Below are positions 41,730-51,170 of a stretch of 64,000 nucleotides of DNA, piece after piece. Position 1 is the stretch's first letter. Each line of letters starts with the position of its first letter. Both the position numbers and the translations under genes were made by a program. The notes below the pieces were generated by a model. It did no database searches and was not told where the DNA came from. It saw only the letters and a program-made list of their open reading frames with translations. Source of the DNA: an uncultured Alphaproteobacteria bacterium (GTDB taxonomy: Bacteria > Pseudomonadota > Alphaproteobacteria > Micropepsales > Micropepsaceae); NCBI GenBank assembly GCA_902826695.1, contig CADEFU010000010.1, forward strand, positions 62,001 to 126,000, read 5' to 3'.

Positions 41730-41961
41730 CGGCCGTGCAGGTTTCTTTGTGCGGCGCGAGTTGCACGACTGTTGCGATCAGGAGCGTCGAGGTGGCGAGC
41801 AGCAATGCGGCGGTGCTTGCAACGGCGCGCGGCTGCGTCCGACTGTCCACCAGCGGCCACGCAACGACATCGTTCCCGCTCACGGCGAGCTGTGCGCGGA
41901 GCCAGCGCACGGGCCAGAGCAACTGGGAGACGATGAAGAAGGCGAATGCGCAACACGCCAT
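41710..41961 (-). CDS. Small membrane protein coupled to the LinD-like gene
   Basis: 83 residues with two hydrophobic segments (CCAFAFFIVSQLLWPVRWL and AVASTAALLLATSTLLIATVVQLA). The stop lies 20 bases inside the start of the downstream LinD-like gene, a typical coupled arrangement. I recognise no family. It could also be an artefact of composition, but the hydrophobic pattern and the overlap favour a real gene. Confidence 0.5.
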   Translation of the reverse strand: MACCAFAFFIVSQLLWPVRWLRAQLAVSGNDVVAWPLVDSRTQPRAVASTAALLLATSTLLIATVVQLAPHKETCTADVARSN

Positions 41962-42133
41962 GGACGTGATGGTGGGCCGCCTTCGGCGCTCAGTCGAGTG
42001 ACGGTGGGCACTAATCGTGGGGCGTTTACCTCGTTCGGCGGACTGTCGAACGTAACAAGAACATTTTCTTGCCGAGAACCCCTGGTTGCGCTACATTTTT
42101 TCGTCCCCTCCCCCGAAGGACTGCCGGCGCCCG

Positions 42134-44524
42134 ATGGCAATGCTTGCCGATATTTCTCAGCAGATCTGGGAATTGAAGTACCGCCTCAAAGGGGCCGGTG
42201 TGGCGCGGCCGGACGCGTCGATCGAGGAGACGTGGGCGCGCGTTGCCGCGGCTGTGGCGCAAGCTGAGAAGCCAGCGCTGCGTGCGCAATGGACGGCGGC
42301 GTTTCAGAAGGCCCTGACCGATTTCAAGTTCCTGCCTGCAGGCCGCGTCCTGGCCGGCGCGGGGTCGGAGCGATCGGTGACGCTGTTCAACTGCTTCGTC
42401 ATGGGCGGGATCGGCGACGACATGGCGTCGATCTTCGACAATCTGAAAGAAGCCGCGCTGACGATGCAGCAAGGCGGCGGGATCGGACACGACTTTTCGA
42501 CGCTTCGGCCCTCGGGCGCGACGGTCAAGGGCGTCGGCGCGGACGCGTCGGGGCCGGTGTCGTTCATGGATGTGTGGGATTCCATGTGCCGCACGATCAT
42601 GTCGGCGGGATCGCGGCGCGGCGCGATGATGGCGACGCTTCGCTGCGATCATCCGGACATTGAGGCGTTCATCGAGGCGAAGCGGGATAAGGAACGTCTT
42701 CGCAACTTCAATTTGTCCGTGCTTGTCACCGACGAGTTCATGCTTGCGGTCGAGAAGGACAAGCCTTGGGACCTCGTTTTCGACGGTAAGGTCTATCGCA
42801 CGGTGTCGGCGCGCGGACTTTGGGACCGCATCATGGCGTCAACGTATGCCTATGCGGAGCCGGGCGTCGTCTTCATCGACCGGATCAATCAGCGGAACAA
42901 TCTTTGGTATGCCGAGAAAATCTCGGCGACGAACCCGTGCGGGGAGCAGCCGCTGCCGCCTTACGGCGCGTGCTTGCTGGGGTCGATCAATCTCACCAAG
43001 TTGATCAAGAGCCCTTTCACGGCCGAGGCGCGGCTTGACGAGAAGGAGCTTGAGCAGCTGACGCGCGTCGCCGTGCGGTTCCTCGACGACGTGATCGACG
43101 TGTCGAACTATCCTTTGGCCGCGCAGGAGCGCGAGGCGAAGGCGAAGCGGCGGATTGGGCTCGGTGTGACGGGCCTCGCCGATGCGTTGATTATGTGCAG
43201 AGCGCGGTACGGCAGCGCGGAGTCGGTTACGCTGATCGAGCGGTGGTTCAAGGCGATCCAGCGGGCGTCCTATCTCGCATCGGCGGAGCTCGCGATGGAG
43301 AAGGGCTCGTTCCCGCTCTTCCTGCGCGACAAGTATCTTGCGGGGCAGACGGTCAGCGGGCTCGATGCCGACGTGCGTGCGCAGATCGGCGCGCATGGCA
43401 TTCGCAATGCGTTGCTGACCTCGATCGCGCCGACCGGGACGATTTCGCTGCTCGCCGAGAACGTGTCGAGCGGGATCGAGCCGGTGTTCGCCTATACCTA
43501 CAAGCGCAAGATCACAAAACCGGACGGCACGCGGACTGAGGAAGCGGTTGAAGACTATGCGCACCGGCTCTATCGGCAGCTGCATCCGACGGGCGCCCTG
43601 CCCGACTATTTTGTGAATGCGCAGGAGCTTGCGCCCGCCGCGCACGTCGCGGTGCAGGCGGCGGCGCAGAAGTACGTGGATAGCTCGATTTCCAAGACAG
43701 TGAACTGTCCGGCCGATATTACGTTCGATGCGTTCAAGGACGTCTATTGGGACGCCTATGAGAGCGGGTGCAAAGGCTGCACGACGTGGCGGCCGAATGA
43801 CATCACGGGTTCGATCATGAGCCTTGAAGCCGACGTAGCGGCTGCGAAGGCGGCACCGAAGCTTGAGCCCGTGGCGTCGGCACCATCGGAAGTTTTTGCG
43901 CCGGCCGCGCGGGCGAAGACAGCAACCGTGGACAAGGGCGTCGTCTATATTTCACGGCCGCTCGACCGGCCCGAGGCTTTGCCGGGCACGACCTACAAGC
44001 TCAAGTGGCCGGAGTCGGATCACGCGATTTACATCACGATCAACGACACGGTGGAAGGCGGACGCCGCCGTCCGTTCGAGATCTTCATCAACTCGAAGAA
44101 CATGGAACACTATGCGTGGACAGTCGCTCTCACGCGGATGATCTCGGCCGTGTTCCGGCGCGGCGGGGATGTTGCGTTCGTGGTCGAGGAGCTGAAAGCC
44201 GTATTCGATCCGCGCGGCGGTCAGTGGATGAACCGCCAGTATGTCCCCTCTCTGCTTGCCGCGATCGGGGGCGTGATCGAGGAGCATATGCTCGCGATAG
44301 GATTCTTGTCCCGCGCCACACCAACCACGCCGGGTACCCAGCCGAAGGTCGCCACGATCGGCGAACGGATGGCGCCGTCGCTTACGGAAGTGCCGGGCGG
44401 AGGCGAGCGCGGCGCAGGAACGAGCCAATCGTTCAAGTTCTGCCCGCGCTGCTCCAGCCCAAGCTTGACCCGTGTCGAGGGCTGCGACACCTGCCTGAAT
44501 TGTGGTTACTCACGCTGTAGCTGA
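42134..44524 (+). CDS. nrdJ: Adenosylcobalamin-dependent (class II) ribonucleotide reductase
   Basis: 796 residues. It reduces ribonucleotides to deoxyribonucleotides with B12 as radical source, independently of oxygen. The core barrel shows [37 protein letters not shown], the active-site motif [21 protein letters not shown] (Asn, Cys, Glu), and [30 protein letters not shown]-like segment (about 610-690) and a C-terminal Cys cluster (CPRC...[13 protein letters not shown]) that can re-reduce the active site follow. The start at 42134 or the next Met (42140) fits; upstream sequence is not conserved-looking. No class I genes are nearby. Confidence 0.95.
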   Translation: MAMLADISQQIWELKYRLKGAGVARPDASIEETWARVAAAVAQAEKPALRAQWTAAFQKALTDFKFLPAGRVLAGAGSERSVTLFNCFVMGGIGDDMASIFDNLKEAALTMQQGGGIGHDFSTLRPSGATVKGVGADASGPVSFMDVWDSMCRTIMSAGSRRGAMMATLRCDHPDIEAFIEAKRDKERLRNFNLSVLVTDEFMLAVEKDKPWDLVFDGKVYRTVSARGLWDRIMASTYAYAEPGVVFIDRINQRNNLWYAEKISATNPCGEQPLPPYGACLLGSINLTKLIKSPFTAEARLDEKELEQLTRVAVRFLDDVIDVSNYPLAAQEREAKAKRRIGLGVTGLADALIMCRARYGSAESVTLIERWFKAIQRASYLASAELAMEKGSFPLFLRDKYLAGQTVSGLDADVRAQIGAHGIRNALLTSIAPTGTISLLAENVSSGIEPVFAYTYKRKITKPDGTRTEEAVEDYAHRLYRQLHPTGALPDYFVNAQELAPAAHVAVQAAAQKYVDSSISKTVNCPADITFDAFKDVYWDAYESGCKGCTTWRPNDITGSIMSLEADVAAAKAAPKLEPVASAPSEVFAPAARAKTATVDKGVVYISRPLDRPEALPGTTYKLKWPESDHAIYITINDTVEGGRRRPFEIFINSKNMEHYAWTVALTRMISAVFRRGGDVAFVVEELKAVFDPRGGQWMNRQYVPSLLAAIGGVIEEHMLAIGFLSRATPTTPGTQPKVATIGERMAPSLTEVPGGGERGAGTSQSFKFCPRCSSPSLTRVEGCDTCLNCGYSRCS

Positions 44525-44585
44525 CGAGCGGCGGAATGCTGCGTAGTATGCGGGCGTGCTGAGTTTAAGGGACATCGTTGGCCGC

Positions 44586-45701
44586 ATGAGCGAAGTGCTG
44601 AAAGAGCGCTTCGAATGGGTGCGCCCGCATCTGACGCTGATCGCGATCTTTGTGCCTCTCGGGCTCGTCGCGGTCGCCGCCGGCGCATACGGCCTGTGGT
44701 GGCGCGCGGTCGCCGACAACGTGCGCGACCAGGTCGTCGAGTTTCAGGCCAAGCAACGGCTCATGGGGCGTGAGATTTCCTGGGAGTCGCTTTCGGTCGG
44801 CGGCTTTCCCTATCGGGTCGAAGCGGCTGTCGGCGCGGTGCATTTCATGGCGCCCGATCGCGGGAGCGCGTGGGACGCAGAGCGCGTCGTCGTGCATGTG
44901 CCATCGCTCGGGCTTGATCGCATCGGCGTGTCGCTCGAAGGTCAGCTGCACTACTTCTATGCGCGCGAGCAGTGGATCGAGGCAAACGCGCGGGCGGACA
45001 AGGCACTGATCACCCTGTCGACGAGTGACGAAGGGCGCCAGCGGCTTGACCTCGCGATCAAGCAGCTCACCGGCAAGGCGAAGCTCGACGAGACCGACTT
45101 CAATTTCATTGTCGATGAAGCGGCGGGCGGGATCGATATCGTGGCGGCGGGCGTACGCAATGCTGCACCAACGGTTGAGATCGCGGCTAAGCTTGAGAAT
45201 GTGGCGTTGCAGGGGGCGTTCGATCTCCCGCTTGGACCCGCGATCCAGCTTGTCGATGTCGCGGCGGCGCTAGCGCTTCCGCGAAAGCTTGCCGAGTTTT
45301 CTCTGCCGGCGCTGCTGGCCGAGCTTCGGCGGACCGGCGCGCCGGTCGAACTCAAGCGGTTCGAGCTGAATTGGGGCGGGGTTAGCATCGAGGGGTCGGG
45401 CGCGTTCAAGCTCGATCAGAATGCACTGCCTGAGGGGACGTTTAGCCTGAAGCTCGGCAATCATCCGCGCATCTTGGAGTTGCTTGAGGCGCACGGGTGG
45501 ATCAATGCGGAGACGCGCGCGACGGCGAAGAAGCTGCTCGACGTGCTTGCGTTCATGAGCGGTGACAAGCAGCGGCGGGTGCCGGTGCCGCTTAGGATTC
45601 ACAACGGCGTCGTCTATGCGGGGCCGGCGAAGATCGCGACGTTGCTGCCCGCGCCGACAGCGTCGATTCAGTTTGCGCCTACGGGGGCGGCGGTACCTTA
45701 G
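44586..45701 (+). CDS. DUF2125-family protein
   Basis: 371 residues from the ATG at 44586; a GTG at 44556 would add ten residues. One N-terminal membrane segment (LTLIAIFVPLGLVAVAAGAYGLWW) is followed by DUF2125 features: QRLMGREISWESLSVGGFPYRVEAAVGAVHF, then a repetitive AsmA-like beta structure (LENVALQGAFDLPLGPAIQLV, LNWGGVSIEGSGAFKLD). The function is unknown, and an envelope location is likely. Its stop overlaps the tyrC stop by two bases, tail to tail. Adjacency to tyrC/hisC is a recurring arrangement in Hyphomicrobiales. Confidence 0.85.
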   Translation: MSEVLKERFEWVRPHLTLIAIFVPLGLVAVAAGAYGLWWRAVADNVRDQVVEFQAKQRLMGREISWESLSVGGFPYRVEAAVGAVHFMAPDRGSAWDAERVVVHVPSLGLDRIGVSLEGQLHYFYAREQWIEANARADKALITLSTSDEGRQRLDLAIKQLTGKAKLDETDFNFIVDEAAGGIDIVAAGVRNAAPTVEIAAKLENVALQGAFDLPLGPAIQLVDVAAALALPRKLAEFSLPALLAELRRTGAPVELKRFELNWGGVSIEGSGAFKLDQNALPEGTFSLKLGNHPRILELLEAHGWINAETRATAKKLLDVLAFMSGDKQRRVPVPLRIHNGVVYAGPAKIATLLPAPTASIQFAPTGAAVP

Positions 45702-46630
45702 CGCTTCTTCGTGTCGCGGCCGAAGTTCGAGGCGGCGGTGTCTTGGCCGGCGTCGACGATGGAACGGCGGATGGCGCGGGTCTTGGTGAAGAGGTCGAAC
45801 AGCATTTCGCCTTCGCCCCACCGGATGGCGCGTTGCAGGCGCGACAGGTCCTCGGAGAAGCGGCCCAAGACTTCGAGTACGGCCTCGCGATTGTTCAGAA
45901 AGACGTCGCGCCACATCGTGGGATCTGAAGCCGCGATGCGGGTGAAATCACGAAAGCCGCCGGCGGAGAATTTAATCACTTCGCTCTGCGTCACTTGTTC
46001 GAGATCGCTTGCGGTACCGACGATGTTGTAGGCGATCAAATGCGGCACGTGGCTTGTGATTGCGAGCACGATGTCGTGGTGCTTTGCATCCATGATCTCA
46101 ACGCGCGAGCCCAAGCCACGCCAGAACTCGGCGAGGTTTGTGACCGCGCCTTCGTCGGTGCCGGCGGGCGGCGTCAGGATGCACCAGCGGCCGTCGAAGA
46201 GTTCGGCGAACCCTGCATCGGGGCCGGAATGTTCCGTGCCGGCGATCGGGTGGCCGGGGATGAAGTGGACGCCCGTGGGCACGTGCGGGCCGATGTCGCG
46301 AATTGCCGCCATCTTGACCGAGCCGACGTCGCTGACGATCGCGCCTTGCTTGAGCGCGGGGGCGATGGCGGCTGCGACTTCAGCGAACGCGCCGACAGGC
46401 GTACAGAAGACAATGAGGTCGGCGTCGCGCACCGCCTCTTTCGGGTCTGCGTGGATCGAGTGGCAGAAGCCGAGCTCGTCGGCGCGCTTGCGCGTGGCTT
46501 CGCTGTGCGCGTGGCCGGCGATGTGGGCGGCGAGGCTGCCGCGACGCATTGCGTGAGCCATCGAGGCGCCGATCAGGCCGACGCCCAGTAGCGCTACTTT
46601 GGTGAAGATGGGGCCGGTGCGCGTCGTCAT
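45698..46630 (-). CDS. tyrC: Prephenate (cyclohexadienyl) dehydrogenase
   Basis: 310 residues. The NAD(P) Rossmann motif KVALLGVGLIGASMAHAMRRG is at residues 11-31. DLIVFCTPVGAFAEV, SDVGSVK, HFIPGHPIAGTEHSGPDAGF (catalytic His) and ITSHVPHLIAY are the TyrA-family signatures. It makes 4-hydroxyphenylpyruvate (or tyrosine from arogenate). It is coupled to hisC by an ATGA overlap; HisC-type aminotransferases often also serve aromatic amino acid synthesis. Confidence 0.93.
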   Translation of the reverse strand: MTTRTGPIFTKVALLGVGLIGASMAHAMRRGSLAAHIAGHAHSEATRKRADELGFCHSIHADPKEAVRDADLIVFCTPVGAFAEVAAAIAPALKQGAIVSDVGSVKMAAIRDIGPHVPTGVHFIPGHPIAGTEHSGPDAGFAELFDGRWCILTPPAGTDEGAVTNLAEFWRGLGSRVEIMDAKHHDIVLAITSHVPHLIAYNIVGTASDLEQVTQSEVIKFSAGGFRDFTRIAASDPTMWRDVFLNNREAVLEVLGRFSEDLSRLQRAIRWGEGEMLFDLFTKTRAIRRSIVDAGQDTAASNFGRDTKKR

Positions 46631-47703
46631 TTCACAAACTCTTCAAGCGCGGCGATGGCCGCTTTGTTGGCGTCTTCGGTGCCGACAGAGATGCGGAGGC
46701 AGTTCGGCAGACCATAGGCAGCGACGGCGCGCAGGATGATGCCGCGCTTCATCAGAAATGCGTCGGCGGCCTTTGCGGTTTTGCCGGTGGCGGGAAACTC
46801 CATGATCAGGAAGTTGCCCACGCTTGGGTATACTTTGAGCCCGAGCGCGCCGATTTTTTCGGTGAGCCAAGCAAGCCATTGCGCGTTGTGCGCCTTTGCC
46901 TTCTCGTAGTGCGCGCTGTCGCGGATCGCGGCGACGGCTGCGGCTTGGGCTGCCGTCGATACGTTGAAGGGTCCCCTGATGCGGTTCATGGCATCCACGA
47001 CGTCTGCGGGGCCGTAAGCCCACCCGACGCGCAGTGCGGCGAGGCCGTAGATCTTCGAGAACGTGCGCGTCATGACGGTGTTCGCCGTCGTCGCGACGAG
47101 TTCGATGCCGCTTTCGTAGTCGTTGCGGTTCACGTAGTCGGCGTACGCGGCATCAATGACGAGCAGGCACTCCTTCGGGAGACCCGAGCGCAGGCGGCGA
47201 AGTTCGGCGCCGGTGTTGTAGCTGCCGGTCGGGTTGTTCGGGTTTGCGAGGAACACAATCCTTGTTTTGTCCGTCACGCGGGCGAGCAGGCCGTCGATGT
47301 CAGCCTTGAGTTCGGGCTCGGGGGCGGCAACCGGTACGGCACTGGCGGCGCGGGCAACGATTGGGTACACGAGGAAGCCGTGCGCCGAGTACAAAACCTC
47401 ATCGCCCGGTGCGCAGTAAATTTGCGGCAGCAGGTGGAGCAGTTCGTCGGAGCCGTTGCCGCACACAATGCGGTCGGGGTTCAGGCCAAAGGTTTCGCCG
47501 ATCGCGCGGCGGAGTTCGGCCGCACTTCCCTCAGGGTAAATGTGCATCGAGGCGGCGGCCGCCTTGAACGCTTCGACGGCGGCTGGGCTTGGGCCTAGCG
47601 GCGACTCGTTGGAGGCCAATTTGTAAACGCGTGCCACGCCGTCGGCGGTCGCGCGGCCACCGACGTAAGGCGAGATGTCTAAGATACCGGGTACGGGCTT
47701 CAT
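46627..47703 (-). CDS. hisC: Histidinol-phosphate aminotransferase
   Basis: 358 residues, PLP aminotransferase fold type I. KLASNESPLGPSPAAVEAF at the start, VCGNGSDELLHLL, FLANPNNPTGSYNTGAEL, LLVIDAAYADYV, and the PLP-lysine motif TRTFSKIYGLAALRVGWAYG. It transaminates imidazole-acetol phosphate or, in this hisC-tyrC pairing, prephenate or phenylpyruvates. It is divergent from metX with a 101-bp gap. Confidence 0.94.
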   Translation of the reverse strand: MKPVPGILDISPYVGGRATADGVARVYKLASNESPLGPSPAAVEAFKAAAASMHIYPEGSAAELRRAIGETFGLNPDRIVCGNGSDELLHLLPQIYCAPGDEVLYSAHGFLVYPIVARAASAVPVAAPEPELKADIDGLLARVTDKTRIVFLANPNNPTGSYNTGAELRRLRSGLPKECLLVIDAAYADYVNRNDYESGIELVATTANTVMTRTFSKIYGLAALRVGWAYGPADVVDAMNRIRGPFNVSTAAQAAAVAAIRDSAHYEKAKAHNAQWLAWLTEKIGALGLKVYPSVGNFLIMEFPATGKTAKAADAFLMKRGIILRAVAAYGLPNCLRISVGTEDANKAAIAALEEFVK

Positions 47704-47804
47704 TCACCCTATCTAGAACATCGTCTGCGCTAAAGAAAACGTTGACTTGACGCGGGCGCGGACCCTCAATCGCCAGCTTTCCGTTTGGAGCGACTCGAAG
47801 GGCC

Positions 47805-48953
47805 ATGTCCTCGCTGTTTCAACCCATAGCGGCTCAGGCCGCCGACGCGGGTGAGACGCACGCGTTCGGCGCCTTGACGCTCGACTCCGGCGAGAGCTTG
47901 GCGCCGATCACGATCGGCTGGAAGACCTACGGCACGCTCAACGCGGCAAAGTCGAACGCCTTTCTGCTGTGCCATGCTTTGACGGGCGATCAGTACGCGG
48001 CGGGTACGCACCCGGTGACGGGCAAGCCCGGCTGGTGGTCGTCGATGGTGGGGCCGGGGTTGCCGATCGACACCAACCGCTTCTTCGTGATTTGCGCAAA
48101 CGTTATCGGCGGGTGCATGGGCTCGTCCGGGCCGCATGAGGTGAACCCGAAGACAGGCGCGCCCTACGGGTTGAGCTTTCCCGTGATTACGATCCGCGAC
48201 ATGGTGCGCGCGCAGGCGATGCTGATCGATCATCTGGGCATCGACACCCTGTTCTGTGTCGCCGGCGGATCGATGGGCGGCATGCAAGTGTTGCAATGGG
48301 CGGCGAGCTACCCGGAGCGGGTGTTCGCGGCGTTGCCGCTTGCCACGGCGGCGCGGCATTCGGCGCAGAACATTGCATTCCACGAAGTGGGGCGGCAGGC
48401 GATCATGGCCGATCCGGATTGGGCGGGCGGCGACTACGCTGCCAAGGGCACGAATCCCAAGAAGGGTCTCGCGGTCGCTCGGATGGCTGCGCACATCACC
48501 TATCTCTCGGAGGCGGCGCTGCATCGCAAGTTCGGGCGCAATCTGCAGAACCGCGAAGCGCTGTCCTACGCATTCGACGCCGACTTCCAGGTTGAAAGCT
48601 ACTTGCGGCATCAGGGGCTCGCGTTCGTCGACCGGTTCGACGCCAATGCGTATCTCTACATAACGCGGGCGATGGACTATTTCGATTTGGCGGCCGACTA
48701 CGACGGCGTTCTGGCGAACGCGTTTAGGGGAACGAAGACGCGTTTTTGCATCGCCTCGTTCACGTCCGACTGGCTGTTTCCGACGGTCGAGTCGAAGAAG
48801 GTCGTGCATGCGCTGAATGCGGCGGGGGCGAATGTCAGCTTCGTCGAGTTCGCGACCGACAAGGGGCACGACGCGTTTCTGCTCGACATGCCGGAGATGT
48901 TTCAGACGTTGCGCGGTTTCATCGGAGCGGCTGCGGCCGCACGGGGGATCTAA
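47805..48953 (+). CDS. metX: Homoserine O-acetyltransferase
   Basis: 382 residues, alpha/beta hydrolase. [26 protein letters not shown], the nucleophile elbow [15 protein letters not shown] (Ser in GGSMGG), FTSDWLFP (Asp) and [10 protein letters not shown] (His) form the triad. It activates homoserine for methionine synthesis. GAAGGG lies 3 bases upstream of the ATG. The stop overlaps the metW start by one base (TAATG), so metXW is a coupled pair. I looked for a SAM riboswitch in the leader and did not find one. Confidence 0.96.
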   Translation: MSSLFQPIAAQAADAGETHAFGALTLDSGESLAPITIGWKTYGTLNAAKSNAFLLCHALTGDQYAAGTHPVTGKPGWWSSMVGPGLPIDTNRFFVICANVIGGCMGSSGPHEVNPKTGAPYGLSFPVITIRDMVRAQAMLIDHLGIDTLFCVAGGSMGGMQVLQWAASYPERVFAALPLATAARHSAQNIAFHEVGRQAIMADPDWAGGDYAAKGTNPKKGLAVARMAAHITYLSEAALHRKFGRNLQNREALSYAFDADFQVESYLRHQGLAFVDRFDANAYLYITRAMDYFDLAADYDGVLANAFRGTKTRFCIASFTSDWLFPTVESKKVVHALNAAGANVSFVEFATDKGHDAFLLDMPEMFQTLRGFIGAAAAARGI

Positions 48954-49579
48954 TGCTCGCCAAGGCTCCGCCGTTGCGTCAGGATCTTGTGCAGATTGCC
49001 GAGATGGTTACGCCATCGTCGCGCGTTCTCGACGTCGGCTGCGGCAGCGGAGAGCTGATCGAACATTTGGCGCGCGCCAAGAACGTGGACGCGCGCGGGA
49101 TCGAGCTTAGTCAGGCGGGCGTGAACGCGTGCGTGGCCAAGGGGCTTCCGGTTATTCAAGGCGATGCCGATACGGACCTTGCGGACTATCCGGCGCAGTC
49201 GTTCGATTTCGCGATTTTGAGCCAGACCATTCAAGCGACACACAAGCCCAAAGCCGTGCTTGAGGAGCTTTTGCGGATCGGCAAGCGGGTGATCGTGTCG
49301 TTTCCAAACTTCGGGTTCTGGCGCGTGCGGCTAAGCCTGGCCTTGACCGGGCGGATGCCCCGAACGGGCTCGCTCAGCTATGCGTGGCACGAGACGCCGA
49401 ACATCCACCTGTGCACGATTGCGGATTTCGTGGCACTGACGCGCGAAATCGATGCCGCGGTCGAGCAATCGTTGGCGGTCAACGAGGGCGGCGATGTGCG
49501 AGAGCTTACGCGGCCCGGGTATTGGGACAATCTGACGGCTGAAGGTGCGATCTTCCTGCTGTCGCGTCGCGCTTCGTGA
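48953..49579 (+). CDS. metW: Methionine biosynthesis protein MetW
   Basis: 208 residues, SAM-methyltransferase-like fold: VTPSSRVLDVGCGSGELIEHLARAKNVDARGIELSQAGVNACVAKGLPVIQGDADTDL, then FDFAILSQTIQATHKPKAVLEELLRIGKRVIVSFPNFGFW. It works with MetX, probably forming the active acyltransferase complex. Its start overlaps the metX stop. The last 74 bases overlap the 3' end of the convergent methyltransferase gene. Confidence 0.95.
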   Translation: MLAKAPPLRQDLVQIAEMVTPSSRVLDVGCGSGELIEHLARAKNVDARGIELSQAGVNACVAKGLPVIQGDADTDLADYPAQSFDFAILSQTIQATHKPKAVLEELLRIGKRVIVSFPNFGFWRVRLSLALTGRMPRTGSLSYAWHETPNIHLCTIADFVALTREIDAAVEQSLAVNEGGDVRELTRPGYWDNLTAEGAIFLLSRRAS

Positions 49580-50285
49580 CCAGCACAGGTTTCGCCGGCA
49601 CGGGCTGACGCAAGCCCCGATCGGGCGCGAGCGCCATCACTTCCTTCGTCACTTCCGTCAGATGGATGCCCGCTAGCTTTGGCCAGACACGCTGGCCCCA
49701 GCGCTCCCAGCGCATCCCGTTGCGTACGAGCAGTCCCGCACCGAACGGCGGCATGTGAAGGCAGGTCGTCGAGGCGGTCGGGGTGAACATTGCGTCCACC
49801 AGCAGACGGTTAAGCTGTGCGCGCGTGAACGGGCGGCCGTGGCCGAACGGTGTTGTTTCGACTTGCGCCCAAAGGCTTGTGCGGTTTGGGGCCACGATGA
49901 CCATGCGGCCGGACGGTGTCATCACGCGCCATATTTGGCGCAGGAGCGGGCGAAGCGTCTCCGTGGTCTCGAGCACGTGGGCGATGATCACGCGATCGAT
50001 GCACGCGTCGGGGAGCGGAAGCGCGCTCTCGTCGGTGAGCGCGGTCAAGTTGGCGCCTTGTGCCGGCCAGATCGTGACCCCTTGTTGCGCGGGCATTAGC
50101 GCGATGAGGCGTGAGGCTTCGCCTTGGAACGGACGCAGGTAAGGCGTCGCGTAGCCTAGACCCATGACCGACATGCCTTTGACGTTCGGCCATACCTCAC
50201 GCAGGCGCGTGCGTATGAAGCGGCGCGCGATCTGGCCCAGATCGCTGTCATAGAATTTCTGCAGGTCGCCGGCTTCGAGGTGCAT
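49506..50285 (-). CDS. Class I SAM-dependent methyltransferase domain protein
   Basis: 259 residues. MHLEAGDLQKFYDSDLGQIARRFIRTRL at the start, a degenerate glycine motif VMGLGYATPYL, the acidic ALPLPDACIDRVIIAHVLETTETLRPLLRQIWRVMTPSGRMVIVAPNRTSLWAQ, and a C-terminal Lys/Arg tail. This N-terminal signature recurs in an alphaproteobacterial family usually found beside glyoxalase II or acyltransferase genes; the substrate is unknown. Overlap with metW is unusually long for a convergent pair (74 bases). A start at 50285 gives a complete domain. Confidence 0.85.
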   Translation of the reverse strand: MHLEAGDLQKFYDSDLGQIARRFIRTRLREVWPNVKGMSVMGLGYATPYLRPFQGEASRLIALMPAQQGVTIWPAQGANLTALTDESALPLPDACIDRVIIAHVLETTETLRPLLRQIWRVMTPSGRMVIVAPNRTSLWAQVETTPFGHGRPFTRAQLNRLLVDAMFTPTASTTCLHMPPFGAGLLVRNGMRWERWGQRVWPKLAGIHLTEVTKEVMALAPDRGLRQPVPAKPVLVTKRDATAGRSHLQPSDCPNTRAA

Positions 50286-50294
50286 GCCCGCCCG

Positions 50295-51119
50295 TTACCC
50301 GCCAGCCTCAGCCGCGGTCTTCTTCTTGAGGTGCCGGATCCAGCGCGGATCGATGTTGGCGGTCGGCACATAAATGAATACGTCGGTCGTGCCGAACTGA
50401 TGATCGATCACGGCGCCGTCGCCAATCTGCGCGCCCGAGCGGATGTAGCCTTTCACGAGCGGCGGCAAGGAACGCAGCGCCTCGGCCTGGTCGATCGCCT
50501 CTTTCGGCATCATGTCCATCGAGACGTAGCGGCTCTCCAGCGCGCGGACGCGTTGGCCCTCCGGCATCGCGTGAAAGTGGTGCAGGTAAGAAAGCTGTAG
50601 GGCGAGCTGCTTCGGGTCGGTTCCCGGCAGCGACGCGCAACCGAACATCAACGCGATATCGTGGCGGATGACGTAGACGAGGAGCCCGCGCCAAAGCAGC
50701 TGCATCGTCGGGCCGGTGCGGTACTCCTTCAAGACGCACGAGCGGCCGAGCTCGAGCAGGCGCTGACCGGCGCGTGCTTTGACTACGCCGGCGATGTCAT
50801 ATTCGCCGGCCGTATAGAAACCCTTCGGCGAGCGAGCCGCCGCGGTCTCGCGCATCAGGCGGTAAGCCGCGATGACGCGGTTGTCGTCGCGGTCGACGAC
50901 GAGCATGTGCTGGCAGATTGGATCGTAGTCGTCGAAATCGCGGCCGGTGGCTGCCATCTCGGGCGAAGGCTTGGCGCTCATCTCGCGGTAGAAGATGTCG
51001 TAGCGCATGCGCTGCGCAGCTTCGATTTCGGCCTCGGTGGTGGCCAGGCGCACCTCCAGCGAACCCGAGGAGTCGAGGACGTGGGTGTTGCCAGCGGTTG
51101 GCGGCGAGCTGCCGGTCAT
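50295..51119 (-). CDS. olsB: L-ornithine N(alpha)-acyltransferase-like GNAT protein (OlsB)
   Basis: 274 residues. RLATTEAEIEAAQRMRYDIFYREM, CQHMLVVDRDDNRVIAAYRLM, LLELGRSCVLKEYRTGPTMQLLWRGLLVYVIRHDIALMFGCASLPG and YLHHFHAMPEGQRVRA are the OlsB/hemolysin-like acyltransferase features. OlsB transfers a 3-hydroxyacyl group from ACP to ornithine, the first step to ornithine lipids. Its partner OlsA is an acyltransferase of the PlsC type; the gene at 39112 could be that or the housekeeping PlsC. The start may instead be GTG 51137. Confidence 0.82.
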   Translation of the reverse strand: MTGSSPPTAGNTHVLDSSGSLEVRLATTEAEIEAAQRMRYDIFYREMSAKPSPEMAATGRDFDDYDPICQHMLVVDRDDNRVIAAYRLMRETAAARSPKGFYTAGEYDIAGVVKARAGQRLLELGRSCVLKEYRTGPTMQLLWRGLLVYVIRHDIALMFGCASLPGTDPKQLALQLSYLHHFHAMPEGQRVRALESRYVSMDMMPKEAIDQAEALRSLPPLVKGYIRSGAQIGDGAVIDHQFGTTDVFIYVPTANIDPRWIRHLKKKTAAEAGG

Positions 51120-51170
51120 TGTTGGTTCCGCGGGCACAAGCGAGCCCGCCTTGGTTTGGTTGGCGGTAAT

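Noticed and set aside
41962-42133. Cobalamin riboswitch or NrdR boxes upstream of nrdJ
   Set aside because: No B12-box-like core or paired NrdR-type palindromes could be found; only a short CAAGAA/TTCTTG hairpin near 42056.
47704-47804. SAM-II riboswitch in the metX leader
   Set aside because: A GCTAAAGAAAA-like word is present, but it lies far from the start, the P1 arms and the order of the SAM-II elements are missing.
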